64,000 nt of DNA from Lewinella sp. 4G2 (GCF_001625015.1 NZ_LVWJ02000014.1:1674001-1738000); one strand, 5' to 3'; positions 52,116-62,002 are shown, counted from the first letter of the stretch. Notes: a model not told the origin generated them from the letters alone. Numbers and translations: made by a program.

Positions 52116-52682
52116 CTACTTTTTTTTGCCCCGGATGACGCTCAGCGTTTGCTGGGTAATCCCCAGAAAGGAGGCCGTGCTTCCTAAAGAAACCCGCCCG
52201 GCAATACTAGGGTACATCTCCAGGAAAGAATCGTACCGCTCGGCCGCGCTCTGAAATTGTAACATGTTCAGTTTTTGGGAAAACAGATCCAGCAGGTATA
52301 GACTAAACTCAATGATCACTCGGCTCAGTCTGGGGAAGCGCTCCTCTAGGGCCCAAAAATCTTCATATGCGATCATGCTAACCCGGCAATCTTCTACCGC
52401 TTCCCACTGGTAGCGTTCTGTTTTGTTTTTGTAGAGTATGCTATTGACGGGTGCAATGAAGCAATTTTCGTCAAAGAAGAAATGGGTGATGTCTTTCCCG
52501 TCCTTGAAGAAAAAGGTTCGAAGGATGCCTTCCTCCAGAAAGAGTACCCGCCCGGCGTATTTTTGAAAATTGGCAATCACCTTTCCCTTGTGAATCTTTT
52601 CCTCGGTGAACGCACCGGCAATGATGGAGCATTCTTCCTTAGAAAAGACGTCCTTGTGCCGGAGATAGGTATAGAGGTTCAT
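52116..52682 (-). CDS. Crp/Fnr-family transcription regulator
   Basis: 188 aa from the ATG at 52682 (MNLYTYLRHKDVFSK). It has a cyclic-nucleotide-binding-like barrel (GRVLFLEEGILRTFFFKDGKDITHFFFDENCFI) and a short C-terminal helix-turn-helix (VSLGSTASFLGITQQTLSVIRGKK). It lacks the Cys ligands of Fnr and the cAMP-contact RxS motif of Crp, as is usual in Bacteroidota regulators of this type. It lies between the two large adhesin genes on the same strand and may control one or both. There are 85 bp between its stop and the start of the giant gene. Confidence 0.85.
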   Translation of the reverse strand: MNLYTYLRHKDVFSKEECSIIAGAFTEEKIHKGKVIANFQKYAGRVLFLEEGILRTFFFKDGKDITHFFFDENCFIAPVNSILYKNKTERYQWEAVEDCRVSMIAYEDFWALEERFPRLSRVIIEFSLYLLDLFSQKLNMLQFQSAAERYDSFLEMYPSIAGRVSLGSTASFLGITQQTLSVIRGKKK

Positions 52683-52818
52683 AGGGCAGAATTCAATTTC
52701 ATATACTAAAATGCTAGCTACAAACACGGTATTTATATCCGGGTTGCCTACGCCTCTCTTATTCTTAAGCACCTCAGGTGCAGATGATGTTTTGAGGCCT
52801 CGAATAACCGAGCCAGGC

Positions 52819-55761
52819 TCATTGCAATACCACCCGCCGGGTTAGCATCTGTCCTGCTCGATTACGCAGCCTAAGTGAATACACCCCCGCCCGAGCATTG
52901 GGTACGTCAATCGCCACGTGGTGTACGTCAGCAGCAATCATCACCGATAATATCTGGCGTCCGTGCATATCCAATAAGGAGAGTTCCCCCTGCCCTTCGG
53001 CGGAGTAGCCAGCCTGTGTCAAATCTACCGAAAACCGCCCATTACTTGGGTTAGGATATACTTTCATCGCACCTGCGGCAGCGCCCGGGTCATTTTCTAC
53101 GTAGACAACATCGCTGTATGAATAGGTCCCGTCCAGATCAATCATCTTGAGGCGATAGAATGCGGTGACGGCGTCCTCTTCGTAGACGTAGGAATTCTCG
53201 CCAAGCTCACTTCCGTCGAAAGATGCAACATGCATATTATCAAGGAGTTGCCAGGAGTGCCCGTTGCCTGAACGCTCGATCTCAAAGTGGCTGAAATTCT
53301 CCTCATTGGTGGTCGCCCAGGTCAGTACATTGCTTTTACCCTGGTTTATGCCGGTAAAAAAGAGCAGGTCGAGAGGGAGGGTGGAGGATACGTATAGACC
53401 AATATCATCACCGTCACCCGCCACGTAGGAGATCATTAACTCGGCCCCGTTGAAGCGCAGCGTTGCTCCTTCCGGCAAACCGTCAAAAGTGCCCTGAACG
53501 TTTGAGGTGCTCGACCGCCGGACGATCAGAAAAACATCATCCACTACTGGGGCGTAGTCACCCGTAAGCACCAGTACTCCGTCGGTCACGTCGAAGGCCT
53601 GATCGCCGAGGTCAAGTTGGTCAAATTCTGCACAGGCGGTGGTTCCTTCCAACTCAACGTTTAATTCCACGCCCGTAAGATTGGAAAGCGTGTTGGATTC
53701 TACGCAACCGGGGGAACTACCGGGATGCAAAGCACTACCCGCGGCGAGCTCCATTGCGGATGTGACCTCGCCGTTGATGAACAGCTCCCCGGAGGCCGTT
53801 TGGTTAAAAATACCATCTTCCAAAGCCTGGCTGCTGGCATCAAGAATTCGGAGGGTCCCGGCATTCGTGAAGGTGGACCCTACCTCTAAGTCGATTCCGT
53901 CGGAATCGACATCACTCAGGGTAATACTGCCATTGTTGGTGCAATCGCCGCCAGTGTTGATGGCATCGCTGCTGGTGGTGACGATGCCGATGGTTCCGTC
54001 GTTGACCAGGAGCAAACCGTTTAGTCCCCGGCGCACATCATTGATGTCGAGCGTTGCCGCGCTCCCAATTTGTAATACACCGTCCGAGCTTGTTTCCACT
54101 CCGTCGCGCGAGTAGTCTTGTATCGTAATGGTTCCTTCATTGGTGAAGGTGCCCGTAATCTTGATGGCACTTTCGGCGCCCTCAAGGAGGGTGATACTTC
54201 CGTAGTTGGTGCAATCCGCACCGGTGCTGATGGCATCGTCCTCCGTACGGGTGACTGAAATGCTGCCATAGTTGCTAAAGCTACCGTTTTTGATGCCCTC
54301 TTCAGCCGTGTCGATCTCAACGGAGCCGGTGGTGCCAACGGTCAGTAAGCCACCGTCGGTATCAATCGCGGCTTCTCCGACCTTGCTGATGATCAAGCTG
54401 CCGTTTACCCAGCAGTTCCCGCGGCACAGCAATCCGATTTCTTCGGGTGATTCTACGGAAATGAGCCCATTCTCCAGGAGTTCTAAACCACCGGACTCGC
54501 CCACGAAAATGCCATCAAATTCCGCATTGCTGCAGTTGAACTCACCGGCAATGCTCACCGTATCGTTTACTTGAAGACCTACCACCCCATTGCTTGTTGA
54601 TACCAGCCCCGTAGACCGAATGTGGGCCTCTCCCTCCCGAACGGAAATGCCAATACCGGAGGTCAGATCGAATTGCACCTCGCCTTCTACCTCCAAGGTG
54701 CCTCCGCCTGTAACCCGTACACCAGATGTGCCCTCAGAAACAGTCAGAATCGCCCCCTGCCCAACAGTCAGACTTCCACCTTCCAGGGTGATTTTTCCAG
54801 CCAAGGCATTGTCGGACGCAATGACGCAAGGCCGAACCGCGCCGCCGGAAATGGAAATAGCTTGCCCGGCGGTTGGCATTTTTCCGGTCGACCAATTTTC
54901 CGCCGTAAACCAGTCGGTACTGGCTGAGCCTTGCCATTCAATAGGAATGACCTCGGTGGTAGTCCGAATGTTACACGGCCTGGCGTCACTGCCCATGGCT
55001 ACCCGAAAATAGTAAGTCGTTCCGGCGGTAAGCATTAAGTCAAGGGTTTCGCCACCGCCCGAATAGTTATTTGTATTCTGGCAAACTATCTCCTGCAAGG
55101 GGTGAGCGCTGCCGGAATATACCCCAAGGGATACGTCCGTATCCGTCGTGACGCCCGTGGCCGATAGATCGCCGGACGACAGCTTATAAGCTTGCGTAAC
55201 AGTGGGCGTAAAGGTGTACCACCAGCTGTTATCGAAGCCGCACATTACTTCATTAGGCTCATCGGAAGTGCCAATCACCTCTTCGCCGCTAAAATTATCG
55301 GCGGAGATAGCGCCCAGGGTAAAGGTATACGCCCCACTTAGCAGATCGTTGTCGGGCGGGACTATGTCGCCCGAAGTCGTAATGGTGAATGTAGACCAGT
55401 CGCTGGCTTCTTCGGCCCCGGTGCCGGATTCAGCGGCGCAGATGTTACGAACGTAGGCGAAAAAGGTAGTTCCCGAAGCGAAACCGGAAGTATTGAGGGG
55501 AGTACCGACGCTATTCAGAGAGCCAACGCTTTCAGTAGCGGGGTCCTCCAGTGCACAGAAGGACAATACGAATTCCTGGCGAACGGCTTCCATACTGCCT
55601 CCTGTCCACGATACGGAAAAGCCGTTATCAGAAATACCCAGGACGTTCTGGTCAGTAGGGCCGGCACACTGCGCATGTAAATTGGCACGGCTACAGATGC
55701 TGAATAAAGAGAAGAATAACAAGGTGAGGAATAATAAAAAAGATATACGCTTAGCTTTCAT
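52819..55761 (-). CDS. Large T9SS-secreted repeat protein (980 aa)
   Basis: Signal peptide ending LHAQ, a fibronectin-like NVLGISDNGFSVSWTGG domain (about 38-130), then the same PPC-like domain as the giant neighbour (SWWYTFTPTVTQAYKL, DVSLGVYSGSAHPLQEIVC). One WQGSASTDWFTAENW module follows, with beta-helix repeats rich in GTFTNEGTITI-like strands. The closing unit (PGSSPGCVES, DQLDLG) and a sorting tail (VYPNPSNGRFSVDL) match the same architecture. It is a shorter paralogue of the 2436-aa protein. A TAGTTTTG (TAnnTTTG) element lies about 71 bp upstream on the coding strand. Dispersed repeat 53069-53085 falls just before the tail. Confidence 0.88.
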   Translation of the reverse strand: MKAKRISFLLFLTLLFFSLFSICSRANLHAQCAGPTDQNVLGISDNGFSVSWTGGSMEAVRQEFVLSFCALEDPATESVGSLNSVGTPLNTSGFASGTTFFAYVRNICAAESGTGAEEASDWSTFTITTSGDIVPPDNDLLSGAYTFTLGAISADNFSGEEVIGTSDEPNEVMCGFDNSWWYTFTPTVTQAYKLSSGDLSATGVTTDTDVSLGVYSGSAHPLQEIVCQNTNNYSGGGETLDLMLTAGTTYYFRVAMGSDARPCNIRTTTEVIPIEWQGSASTDWFTAENWSTGKMPTAGQAISISGGAVRPCVIASDNALAGKITLEGGSLTVGQGAILTVSEGTSGVRVTGGGTLEVEGEVQFDLTSGIGISVREGEAHIRSTGLVSTSNGVVGLQVNDTVSIAGEFNCSNAEFDGIFVGESGGLELLENGLISVESPEEIGLLCRGNCWVNGSLIISKVGEAAIDTDGGLLTVGTTGSVEIDTAEEGIKNGSFSNYGSISVTRTEDDAISTGADCTNYGSITLLEGAESAIKITGTFTNEGTITIQDYSRDGVETSSDGVLQIGSAATLDINDVRRGLNGLLLVNDGTIGIVTTSSDAINTGGDCTNNGSITLSDVDSDGIDLEVGSTFTNAGTLRILDASSQALEDGIFNQTASGELFINGEVTSAMELAAGSALHPGSSPGCVESNTLSNLTGVELNVELEGTTACAEFDQLDLGDQAFDVTDGVLVLTGDYAPVVDDVFLIVRRSSTSNVQGTFDGLPEGATLRFNGAELMISYVAGDGDDIGLYVSSTLPLDLLFFTGINQGKSNVLTWATTNEENFSHFEIERSGNGHSWQLLDNMHVASFDGSELGENSYVYEEDAVTAFYRLKMIDLDGTYSYSDVVYVENDPGAAAGAMKVYPNPSNGRFSVDLTQAGYSAEGQGELSLLDMHGRQILSVMIAADVHHVAIDVPNARAGVYSLRLRNRAGQMLTRRVVLQ
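53069..53085 (-). repeat. Dispersed 17-bp repeat, before 980-aa protein tail
   Basis: GCACCTGCGGCAGCGCC, exact to consensus; encodes GAAAGA immediately before the sorting motif. Confidence 0.8.
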
Positions 55762-55921
55762 GTAGGCCGGTTTACGGGGTTACGCCGATTTGGCTGTGCT
55801 TCCGGACTAATCCTAGTCCAGTAGCGCGGCGCAAAACTATCGGTAGTACAACCTGGACCTCTCTTTTCGGCGTTGCAAAACGTTGCAGACCTAATTTAGC
55901 TAATGTTCATGCGGGTTACGT

Positions 55922-57769
55922 CTATAGGCTATCAACTAAAATTTGCAGGGCATTCCGACCGCCCAAGCCTGCTTTTTTCGTAATTCGGTATTTATAACTC
56001 CTCGTTGTAGCATCGGACTTGTTCAGTAATTGGGCAATACTCTGGTTATTGATCCCCAGGCGAAGAAGGCTACAGTAGCGAATCTCCTGTGCGGTAATAC
56101 CAGGGATCTTATCCCGCAACCGATCCTCAAATTCGGCGTTGATGGTTTCCACCTGGTCCTGAAGTTTGGAGATCATTTCCTGGTCTTCGATGGTTGTCGA
56201 GAGCTCCGATCGCAGCTTGCCGAACTGCGTCTCTCTTTCTCCGACGGGGAGGCGATTGATCGTCTCTATCCGCTGTAGTATCTCCCTTTTTAATTTGGTC
56301 CGTAGCCGATTATCGGCAGCCAGTCGTTTGATGTCCCGTTCCCTGGTAGCGACGCTGTACTTGAGGTTTTCGTTTTCTAGTTCCAAAATTCGGCGGCGAT
56401 CATCATCGGCGCGTTGGCGCTCCCGTTCATTCCGACGGCGGTTCCAACGGTAAGCGACGGCACTTAGTACGGTTACCGCCAGCAATAAACCGAGCAGCGC
56501 AAGCCCGAATTGGCGCAACCGAACTTCCCTACGCAGTTGCTCGATTTCTAGTTGGTTAATAATGGCGGATTGTTCCTGGGCACGTTTTTGCAGTAAAATG
56601 TGCTCACTCAGCGCCTTCGGTTCCTGCAATTGAGCTTCTGCTTTGGGGAGTAAATTGTTGGCCGCGAAAGCGTTATAGGCCCGAGAATATTCCTCAGCTT
56701 CCACTGGGTAACCCAACCGGGTCAATAGCCCTCCCAAATGTTGATATAAAAAGCACGTACGAAAGTCAGGGCCTTCTCCCTGTGAAAAATAAGCTTGCTC
56801 TTTTCGGAAAAACCGAAAGGCTCCTTCGTCCTGCCCGGTGTCTACCAGATATTGTACGATGTAGCCCATGGCTTGCATCGCCCAAGCGTAGCGGTCATAC
56901 TCTTTACGAGTGTAGTAGGCTTCATCCAGGTTGGCAAGACCTGCCTCAACTTGTCCATTAGCCATCAGGGAGTGCGCCATGCTCTCCAATAGATTGACGT
57001 GCCAAAGGCGGGAATCCATTCGCTGTGGTGACTGGAATAGATCTATGCCTTCGTTGAAAGCCGCAATCGCTTCCTCATGATAATTGGCCATCTGCAGAAA
57101 GAAACCGTATGCATTGACTGCTTTTGCCAGCCCGATTGTATCGCCGCGGGCAATTAGTAATGCGGTATTGCGGTCATGATAGCGCTTGGCGTTCGCTAAT
57201 TGCCCCAGTTTAATGGCGGTTCTCAGGGTCGCATTGTAGACTTTCTGGTAGGGAAAAGTACTACCTGGATCAAGCTGATTCAACGCGACCAAAGACTGTT
57301 GTAGTGGCTCCAGGGCTAGTTCCGGCGTCTGATAAAATTCCAAATACATGCCATAGCCCGCCTGGGCGTAGCCGCGAATCAGGTCATCTTCAACTAAATT
57401 TTCAACGGCCAGGTCATTAGCCATCTTACAGTATGGGTAGGCATCTGCAAGCCGACCACTTTGAATTAGTAGCTGACCATAAACTGCAAGTTGGCAAACC
57501 CTTAAGCGTTCGATCACCGTAGCATTTGCTAAATGATCATCCAAAATCGCTAAGATGCTATCAACGCTATGTCTTTCGTATCCACCACTGGCTTCCTGGT
57601 CTGCCAGCTTAATGGTTCCTGTATAGGGTTCGGATAGTCCTGCGTAAAAGTGCTGACTGCTAATAGGAATGTGCTGAGCGCATCCTTTCTCCGTCACTCC
57701 CAAAAGAAGTAGACAACAACCCCAAAAATGCAGTAAAGAGAAGAGGTGGAAAGAAGGTCGCATTGACAT
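55922..57769 (-). CDS. TPR-transmembrane-LuxR-like regulator
   Basis: 615 aa. Signal sequence ending GCAQ, a ~380-residue periplasmic region of TPR-like helices, one TM helix (about 421-442), a basic coiled coil (about 450-540) and a C-terminal HTH near 555-605 (ITAQEIRYCSLLRLGINNQSIAQLLNKS in two helices). The order is that of Bacteroidota one-component membrane regulators that read an envelope signal and bind DNA directly. It lies next to the T9SS surface-protein genes, which are its possible targets. No phosphorelay domain is present. Confidence 0.82.
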   Translation of the reverse strand: MSMRPSFHLFSLLHFWGCCLLLLGVTEKGCAQHIPISSQHFYAGLSEPYTGTIKLADQEASGGYERHSVDSILAILDDHLANATVIERLRVCQLAVYGQLLIQSGRLADAYPYCKMANDLAVENLVEDDLIRGYAQAGYGMYLEFYQTPELALEPLQQSLVALNQLDPGSTFPYQKVYNATLRTAIKLGQLANAKRYHDRNTALLIARGDTIGLAKAVNAYGFFLQMANYHEEAIAAFNEGIDLFQSPQRMDSRLWHVNLLESMAHSLMANGQVEAGLANLDEAYYTRKEYDRYAWAMQAMGYIVQYLVDTGQDEGAFRFFRKEQAYFSQGEGPDFRTCFLYQHLGGLLTRLGYPVEAEEYSRAYNAFAANNLLPKAEAQLQEPKALSEHILLQKRAQEQSAIINQLEIEQLRREVRLRQFGLALLGLLLAVTVLSAVAYRWNRRRNERERQRADDDRRRILELENENLKYSVATRERDIKRLAADNRLRTKLKREILQRIETINRLPVGERETQFGKLRSELSTTIEDQEMISKLQDQVETINAEFEDRLRDKIPGITAQEIRYCSLLRLGINNQSIAQLLNKSDATTRSYKYRITKKAGLGGRNALQILVDSL

Positions 57770-58169
57770 TAAAACCGTACAAACATCAGAAATAAGCAGT
57801 ATCGCACTATGAAAACCTCAAACGAGTTCTTTCGCTGAAGTCATACGAGCTATTCAAAGATAGCGGCTAAATTCATTCTCCTAAGGGGAGGGAGATGTTT
57901 CAAAACGTTGCCGGGCGAACGGGACGGTGGTCGGCATCCATTCCGGGCGAGTAACCATACTTTCAAGCCAATGCACCACCTGCATTGATTACTGCAGCTA
58001 GTCTTCAGCGCTAACGCAAGTACGTAAACCAATGGACAGGGTAGCGCATCACCCCAGCCACCAACGGACGATTCTACCCAGCAAATAGATGGCTGGGAAA
58101 CACCCGATACACGCTAAAGTAACCACCACTTTTTTCTGTTTGGTCTTCATCCGTAAAAGGGCAAGAGAG
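57770..58169. other. Intergenic region
   Basis: 400 bp without a convincing gene. It contains one decayed copy of the dispersed 17-bp repeat (AGCGCTAACGCAAGTAC, 58007-58023). Nothing else was recognised. Confidence 0.5.
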
Positions 58170-59858
58170 TTAGCGGACGACCACTCGCTCCGTCCATCGC
58201 CGGCCGTCTTCAGTACTGACGATAAGGAGATAAACTCCGGGTTTCAGTGTCTCCTTTACTAGCCAGTTTTGGGTGCCCGCCCCAATTTTTTGGGCGCTGA
58301 CGCGGGTGCCGTGTGCGGAATAAAGAGCAAGGGAAAGGGGCTCCGATACCTCCGGAAGGCGAAGGTCGAAGCTACCGGAATTAGGATTAGGGAAAACGCG
58401 CAGTTCAGCTGCTGCCTCCCGCTCGAGGTAAACGACGGGGCTGAAGGCGAAGCTGCTGTCCAGGTCCACCATCCGTAGGCGGTAGTAGGCGGAGGATTGG
58501 GGGTCGTCATCAACGTAGTCGTACTGTCCTGCATTCCGTCCTTCCGCTGCACCTGCGACAGCGCCTAGTAGTTGCCAGGTGTTGCCATCTGATGATCGTT
58601 CTACCTCGAAGTGGCTGAAGGCTTCCTCATTGTCGGTCAACCAGTGCAAAGTATTCCGTTTGCCCGCCCTTTCGCCGTTGAAATCGAGCAATTCCACGGG
58701 CAGTGCCCTGAGGCTATTGACCAGTACGTCGTTGATGAACAAGCCGTTACCGTAACCATTGGTTTGAACGAACCTCAGTACGAGTGATGGCCCCGCGTAG
58801 GGGCTGAGGTCGAGCGTATCGCTACGCCAGTCCTCCGCCGTCTGAGGGCCCCAGCCGTTCGTTTGGTTGCCGGTGGTGGCCAGTTCGCTTCCGGCCTTGT
58901 CGTAAGTAGTTGGAAGGAAGTTGTTACCTCCATCCGTAGAATACTCAATCTGAAGGCGTTCAAAAATTGAATTACTGAAGGGGGCGTAGGCAACGTCGAA
59001 TACCATGGTGGGGTTAGCCACCCCGCTCAAATCGAGTAGAGGAAGAATAAGGTAATCTTTCGCTCCGCGCGCGTCGTACGAGTAGTTGTCCATGCGGGCC
59101 ACCCGACCGTTGGTTCCATCGCTCTGGGTGGTCGTGGTCATTTCCCATCCTTCCAGTCCATCGGGGTTCTCAACGGACCAATCCGCAGGAGGCACGCCTC
59201 CCTCAAAGTCTTCATCAACGCTGGTAAGCGGCACGGCCGGGGCGTTGGTCATCACGTTATCGATGAAGAGACCGTTACCGTATCCCGCTACCTGGACGAA
59301 ACGAAGGATTATCGTTTCGCCGGCGTAAGGCGTAAGATCTAGCGTATCACTACGCCAATCCGCTGCGGTTCGCGGTCCCCAGCCGTTTGCCTGGTTGCCC
59401 GTGGTCGCCAGCTCCCCGCCGGCCTTATCGTAAGCGGTGGGGGAAAAAGTACTGCCTCCGTCGATCGAAACATCGATGTACAGCCGTTCAAACTGGGTGT
59501 CGCTAAAGGGCGCGTAGGCTACGTCAAATACTAACGTGGGGGCAAGTACCCTGGTCAATTGCAGCGCGGGCGTGATCAGCCGGTCCTCCTGCCCGGGGGC
59601 ATTGTACGAATAGTTGTCCATGCGAGCTACCCGCCCGTTGGTGCCGTCGCTTTGGGTAGTGGTGGTCATTTCCCATCCTTCCGAGCCATCGGGGTTTTCG
59701 ATGGACCAACCCGAAGGCGGGACTCCCTGCCCAAAATCTTCACTGATCTGCTGTGTCTGGCCCACGAGCGAAAAGCACGCCAGACAGGTACAAATCATTA
59801 TTAACGGACGGGAATATCCTTGAGGAATTGAACTTCTGGACATCAAGCTAAAGATCAT
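58170..59858 (-). CDS. T9SS-secreted protein with duplicated lectin-like domain
   Basis: 562 aa; starts at 59858 or 59843 are equally possible, both giving a signal peptide ending LVGQ. Two ~190-residue repeats of FGQGVPPSGWSIENPDG / EGGVPPADWSVENPDG, WEMTTTTQSDGTNGRVARMDNYSY, FDVAYAPFS and FIDNV-type strands look like MAM or galactose-binding jelly rolls. A linker ALPVELLDFNGE and a sorting tail (VFPNPNSGSFDLRL) follow. The last ~330 bp of the gene are nearly identical to those of the giant gene at 44720, although the N-terminal parts are unrelated. Probably a surface carbohydrate-binding protein. Confidence 0.87.
   Translation of the reverse strand: MIFSLMSRSSIPQGYSRPLIMICTCLACFSLVGQTQQISEDFGQGVPPSGWSIENPDGSEGWEMTTTTQSDGTNGRVARMDNYSYNAPGQEDRLITPALQLTRVLAPTLVFDVAYAPFSDTQFERLYIDVSIDGGSTFSPTAYDKAGGELATTGNQANGWGPRTAADWRSDTLDLTPYAGETIILRFVQVAGYGNGLFIDNVMTNAPAVPLTSVDEDFEGGVPPADWSVENPDGLEGWEMTTTTQSDGTNGRVARMDNYSYDARGAKDYLILPLLDLSGVANPTMVFDVAYAPFSNSIFERLQIEYSTDGGNNFLPTTYDKAGSELATTGNQTNGWGPQTAEDWRSDTLDLSPYAGPSLVLRFVQTNGYGNGLFINDVLVNSLRALPVELLDFNGERAGKRNTLHWLTDNEEAFSHFEVERSSDGNTWQLLGAVAGAAEGRNAGQYDYVDDDPQSSAYYRLRMVDLDSSFAFSPVVYLEREAAAELRVFPNPNSGSFDLRLPEVSEPLSLALYSAHGTRVSAQKIGAGTQNWLVKETLKPGVYLLIVSTEDGRRWTERVVVR
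58293..58309 (+). repeat. Dispersed 17-bp repeat, in 562-aa protein tail
   Basis: GGCGCTGACGCGGGTGC, exact to consensus; same position in the tail as 44843-44859. Confidence 0.8.
58549..58565 (-). repeat. Dispersed 17-bp repeat, before 562-aa protein tail
   Basis: GCACCTGCGACAGCGCC; same position as 45099-45115 in the shared tail cassette. Confidence 0.7.
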
Positions 59859-60244
59859 TATTGAAGATTTTTAAGAGCGTTATTTGGCTTCTTGACCCTC
59901 CGCTATGGTCATCGCTTTGTATTGCAATCGACGAAGACGAGCGCCTTACCGAGGCGAGCCTTCTGCGACCACTCTGATGTGCTTTAGCAGTGATCTTTGG
60001 GCGCAGAGGACGGGCCGCTGATCTCAGATAGATCAGTGACATGAGGTTAGCAAGGATTATAAAATGAGGGGTCGCCGCTGTCGCTAATTTTTCTTTCTGA
60101 CCGGGACGTTGCGGTGATCATCTTAGGCCTTTCCCCAATCTGAGGTCCGTACCAAAATGCACCGCAAAGGTCATGGAGCAGGGCGAAACTAATCCGCCAC
60201 CCACCAGCAGAAAACCGCCAAAAGGGGCTACAAATGAGACAAAA
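59859..60244. other. Intergenic region
   Basis: 386 bp with no supported gene, repeat or promoter signal; short open stretches on either strand lack recognisable features. Confidence 0.5.
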
Positions 60245-62002
60245 TCAGGCCTCCACCAGCTTTTCCTTGGGCCGGAAGCCAAAGCGGTCGGTGAACCGCT
60301 GGCTGAAGTAGGTGGGCGACTTAAAGCCGACCGCCTCGGCGAGTTCGGCCACACTTTTTACCTTCTCCTCTTCCAGGAGTTGGCGGGCGTGATCCAGCCG
60401 GACCTCCAGCAAAAACTGGTTGGTCGTCTTGCCGGTCACCTCTTTACAACGCCGCAACAGCTGGCGCTCGCTGCTTGTCATCTCTCGGGCCAGGCTGCTG
60501 GTCGTTACCTCCCGGCGCTCCCGCAGGGCGGTTAGTACGAGACTGGTTGCTTTGGCTACCCAGGGATCCATGGCCGCCGGTGCTCCGGCCGGTGGTGCTA
60601 CGGGCTGGGCACTGGGGTCGCCAATACGCTCATCTTCCGAATTGCTTGGCTCCTCAACTCCTGGTTTCGAAGTTTGAACCGAAGGCACATTCGGTAGGGT
60701 GGAATCGAGGCCTGCGGTCCGGCCAAATCTGCGCCAAGCCATCCCCAGCAATACAATGCAGGCTAGTGCGCCGATGATGAACCTCCACCAACTGCCACCG
60801 CCAACGGCCGAAGTCAATTTGGCCCGATCTTCGGCGTACCGGCTTTGGATTTCGGCCAATTCCCGGGTGTTTTCCGCGCTCAGGAAGCTATCACGGAGCG
60901 AATAAGTCCGCTCCAGGGTAGCGAGGGCTACTTCGTGTTCGCCGAGTTGTAGCTGGGCTTGGTAGAGACAGTCCCCATTTTTTACCTGCACCTTCAGGTC
61001 GCCGAGGCGCTCCGACTGTTGCCAACCGGTGGCGCAGTAGTCACGAGCGGTCGCCCAATCTTTGCGGGCCAGGGCGACCAGGCCGAGATCGCCGTAGCTG
61101 GAGGCTTCGTCACCTCGCAACCCCAGTGAATCCTGCAGGACCCGGGCCTGGGTGTAGTACGCGGTGGCGGAATCCAGCTGGTTGGATTTAAAGTAAACGT
61201 CCCCGTAATTTTTCAGGCTGTTGGTGATGCCCTCGAGGTCGTTAGCTTTTCGTTTCAGGGCCAAGCTCCGGTCTAGGTAATCGATCGCGACGGCGAACTT
61301 CCCCCACTCGGTGTACACTTTACTCAGATTATTCAGGTTGGCGGCAATGCCCCGCTGGCTGCCCAGCAGGTTGTGGAGGTCGAGGCTCTCCTCGTAGTAC
61401 TTGACGGCGGTTTCGTAGTCTTGCTGGTTGAGATAAAGACTACCCAGGGAGTTGAGGGTCGCAGCCCGGCCCGAGCGGCTTTTCGAGCCGGATTTCGCGG
61501 CGTAATCGAGGCTGGCGAGCAAGGCCTCGAGGGCTTCGGGGATATGGCCCTGCTTACGCAGCGCATTTCCCAAACCGAGGGATGTTTGCCCCGCGCGGTG
61601 CCAGGCCTTGTCTTCCTCGTAGAAGCGCAACGACTGTTTGAAATTCAGCACCGCCGAAGGGTAGTCACCCGATCGCAGTTGCAAATTGCCGATGTTCTGC
61701 AGGGCTCGGGCCACCCAATACCCGTGGCCTATTTCGCGGGCCAGGGCTAGCTGGGCTTCGGCGTAAAACGTAGCACTATCAGGTTGGGTATGCCGGCAGG
61801 ATTTATTCACCAGACGGTCGGCGGCCTGCAACCGAATGGTGTCGGCGAGGCCTTGATCCAACCATTTTCTTATGCGTTGGCCGTGCCTGTCTGACTGTCC
61901 GCTAAGGGAGCAATTGATGGTCAGCAACAACAATAACAGGGGCACTAAGCCTACCACGGAGGTCAATAGTCTCCCGAATGGTGATCTCGCACTGCCTATC
62001 AT
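60245..62002 (-). CDS. TPR-transmembrane-AraC regulator
   Basis: 585 aa from the ATG at 62002, which opens a signal/anchor (LTSVVGLVPLLLLLLTINCSL); the open frame upstream is repeat-containing spacer. About nine TPR-like units follow (ALQNIGNLQLRSGDYPSAVLN, SLGSLYLNQQDYETAVKYYEES among them), then a TM helix (WRFIIGALACIVLLGMAW), a Pro/Ser-rich linker and a C-terminal AraC HTH (LAREMTSSERQLLRRCKEVTG; VGFKSPTYFSQRFTDRFG). It probably senses periplasmic conditions and controls neighbouring genes such as the divergent secreted-protein gene at 62235. Confidence 0.85.
   Translation of the reverse strand: MIGSARSPFGRLLTSVVGLVPLLLLLLTINCSLSGQSDRHGQRIRKWLDQGLADTIRLQAADRLVNKSCRHTQPDSATFYAEAQLALAREIGHGYWVARALQNIGNLQLRSGDYPSAVLNFKQSLRFYEEDKAWHRAGQTSLGLGNALRKQGHIPEALEALLASLDYAAKSGSKSRSGRAATLNSLGSLYLNQQDYETAVKYYEESLDLHNLLGSQRGIAANLNNLSKVYTEWGKFAVAIDYLDRSLALKRKANDLEGITNSLKNYGDVYFKSNQLDSATAYYTQARVLQDSLGLRGDEASSYGDLGLVALARKDWATARDYCATGWQQSERLGDLKVQVKNGDCLYQAQLQLGEHEVALATLERTYSLRDSFLSAENTRELAEIQSRYAEDRAKLTSAVGGGSWWRFIIGALACIVLLGMAWRRFGRTAGLDSTLPNVPSVQTSKPGVEEPSNSEDERIGDPSAQPVAPPAGAPAAMDPWVAKATSLVLTALRERREVTTSSLAREMTSSERQLLRRCKEVTGKTTNQFLLEVRLDHARQLLEEEKVKSVAELAEAVGFKSPTYFSQRFTDRFGFRPKEKLVEA

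Noticed and set aside
57850..58032. 60-codon minus-strand open frame between regulator and T9SS gene
   Set aside because: No motif or plausible start region; it lies in spacer with a decayed repeat.
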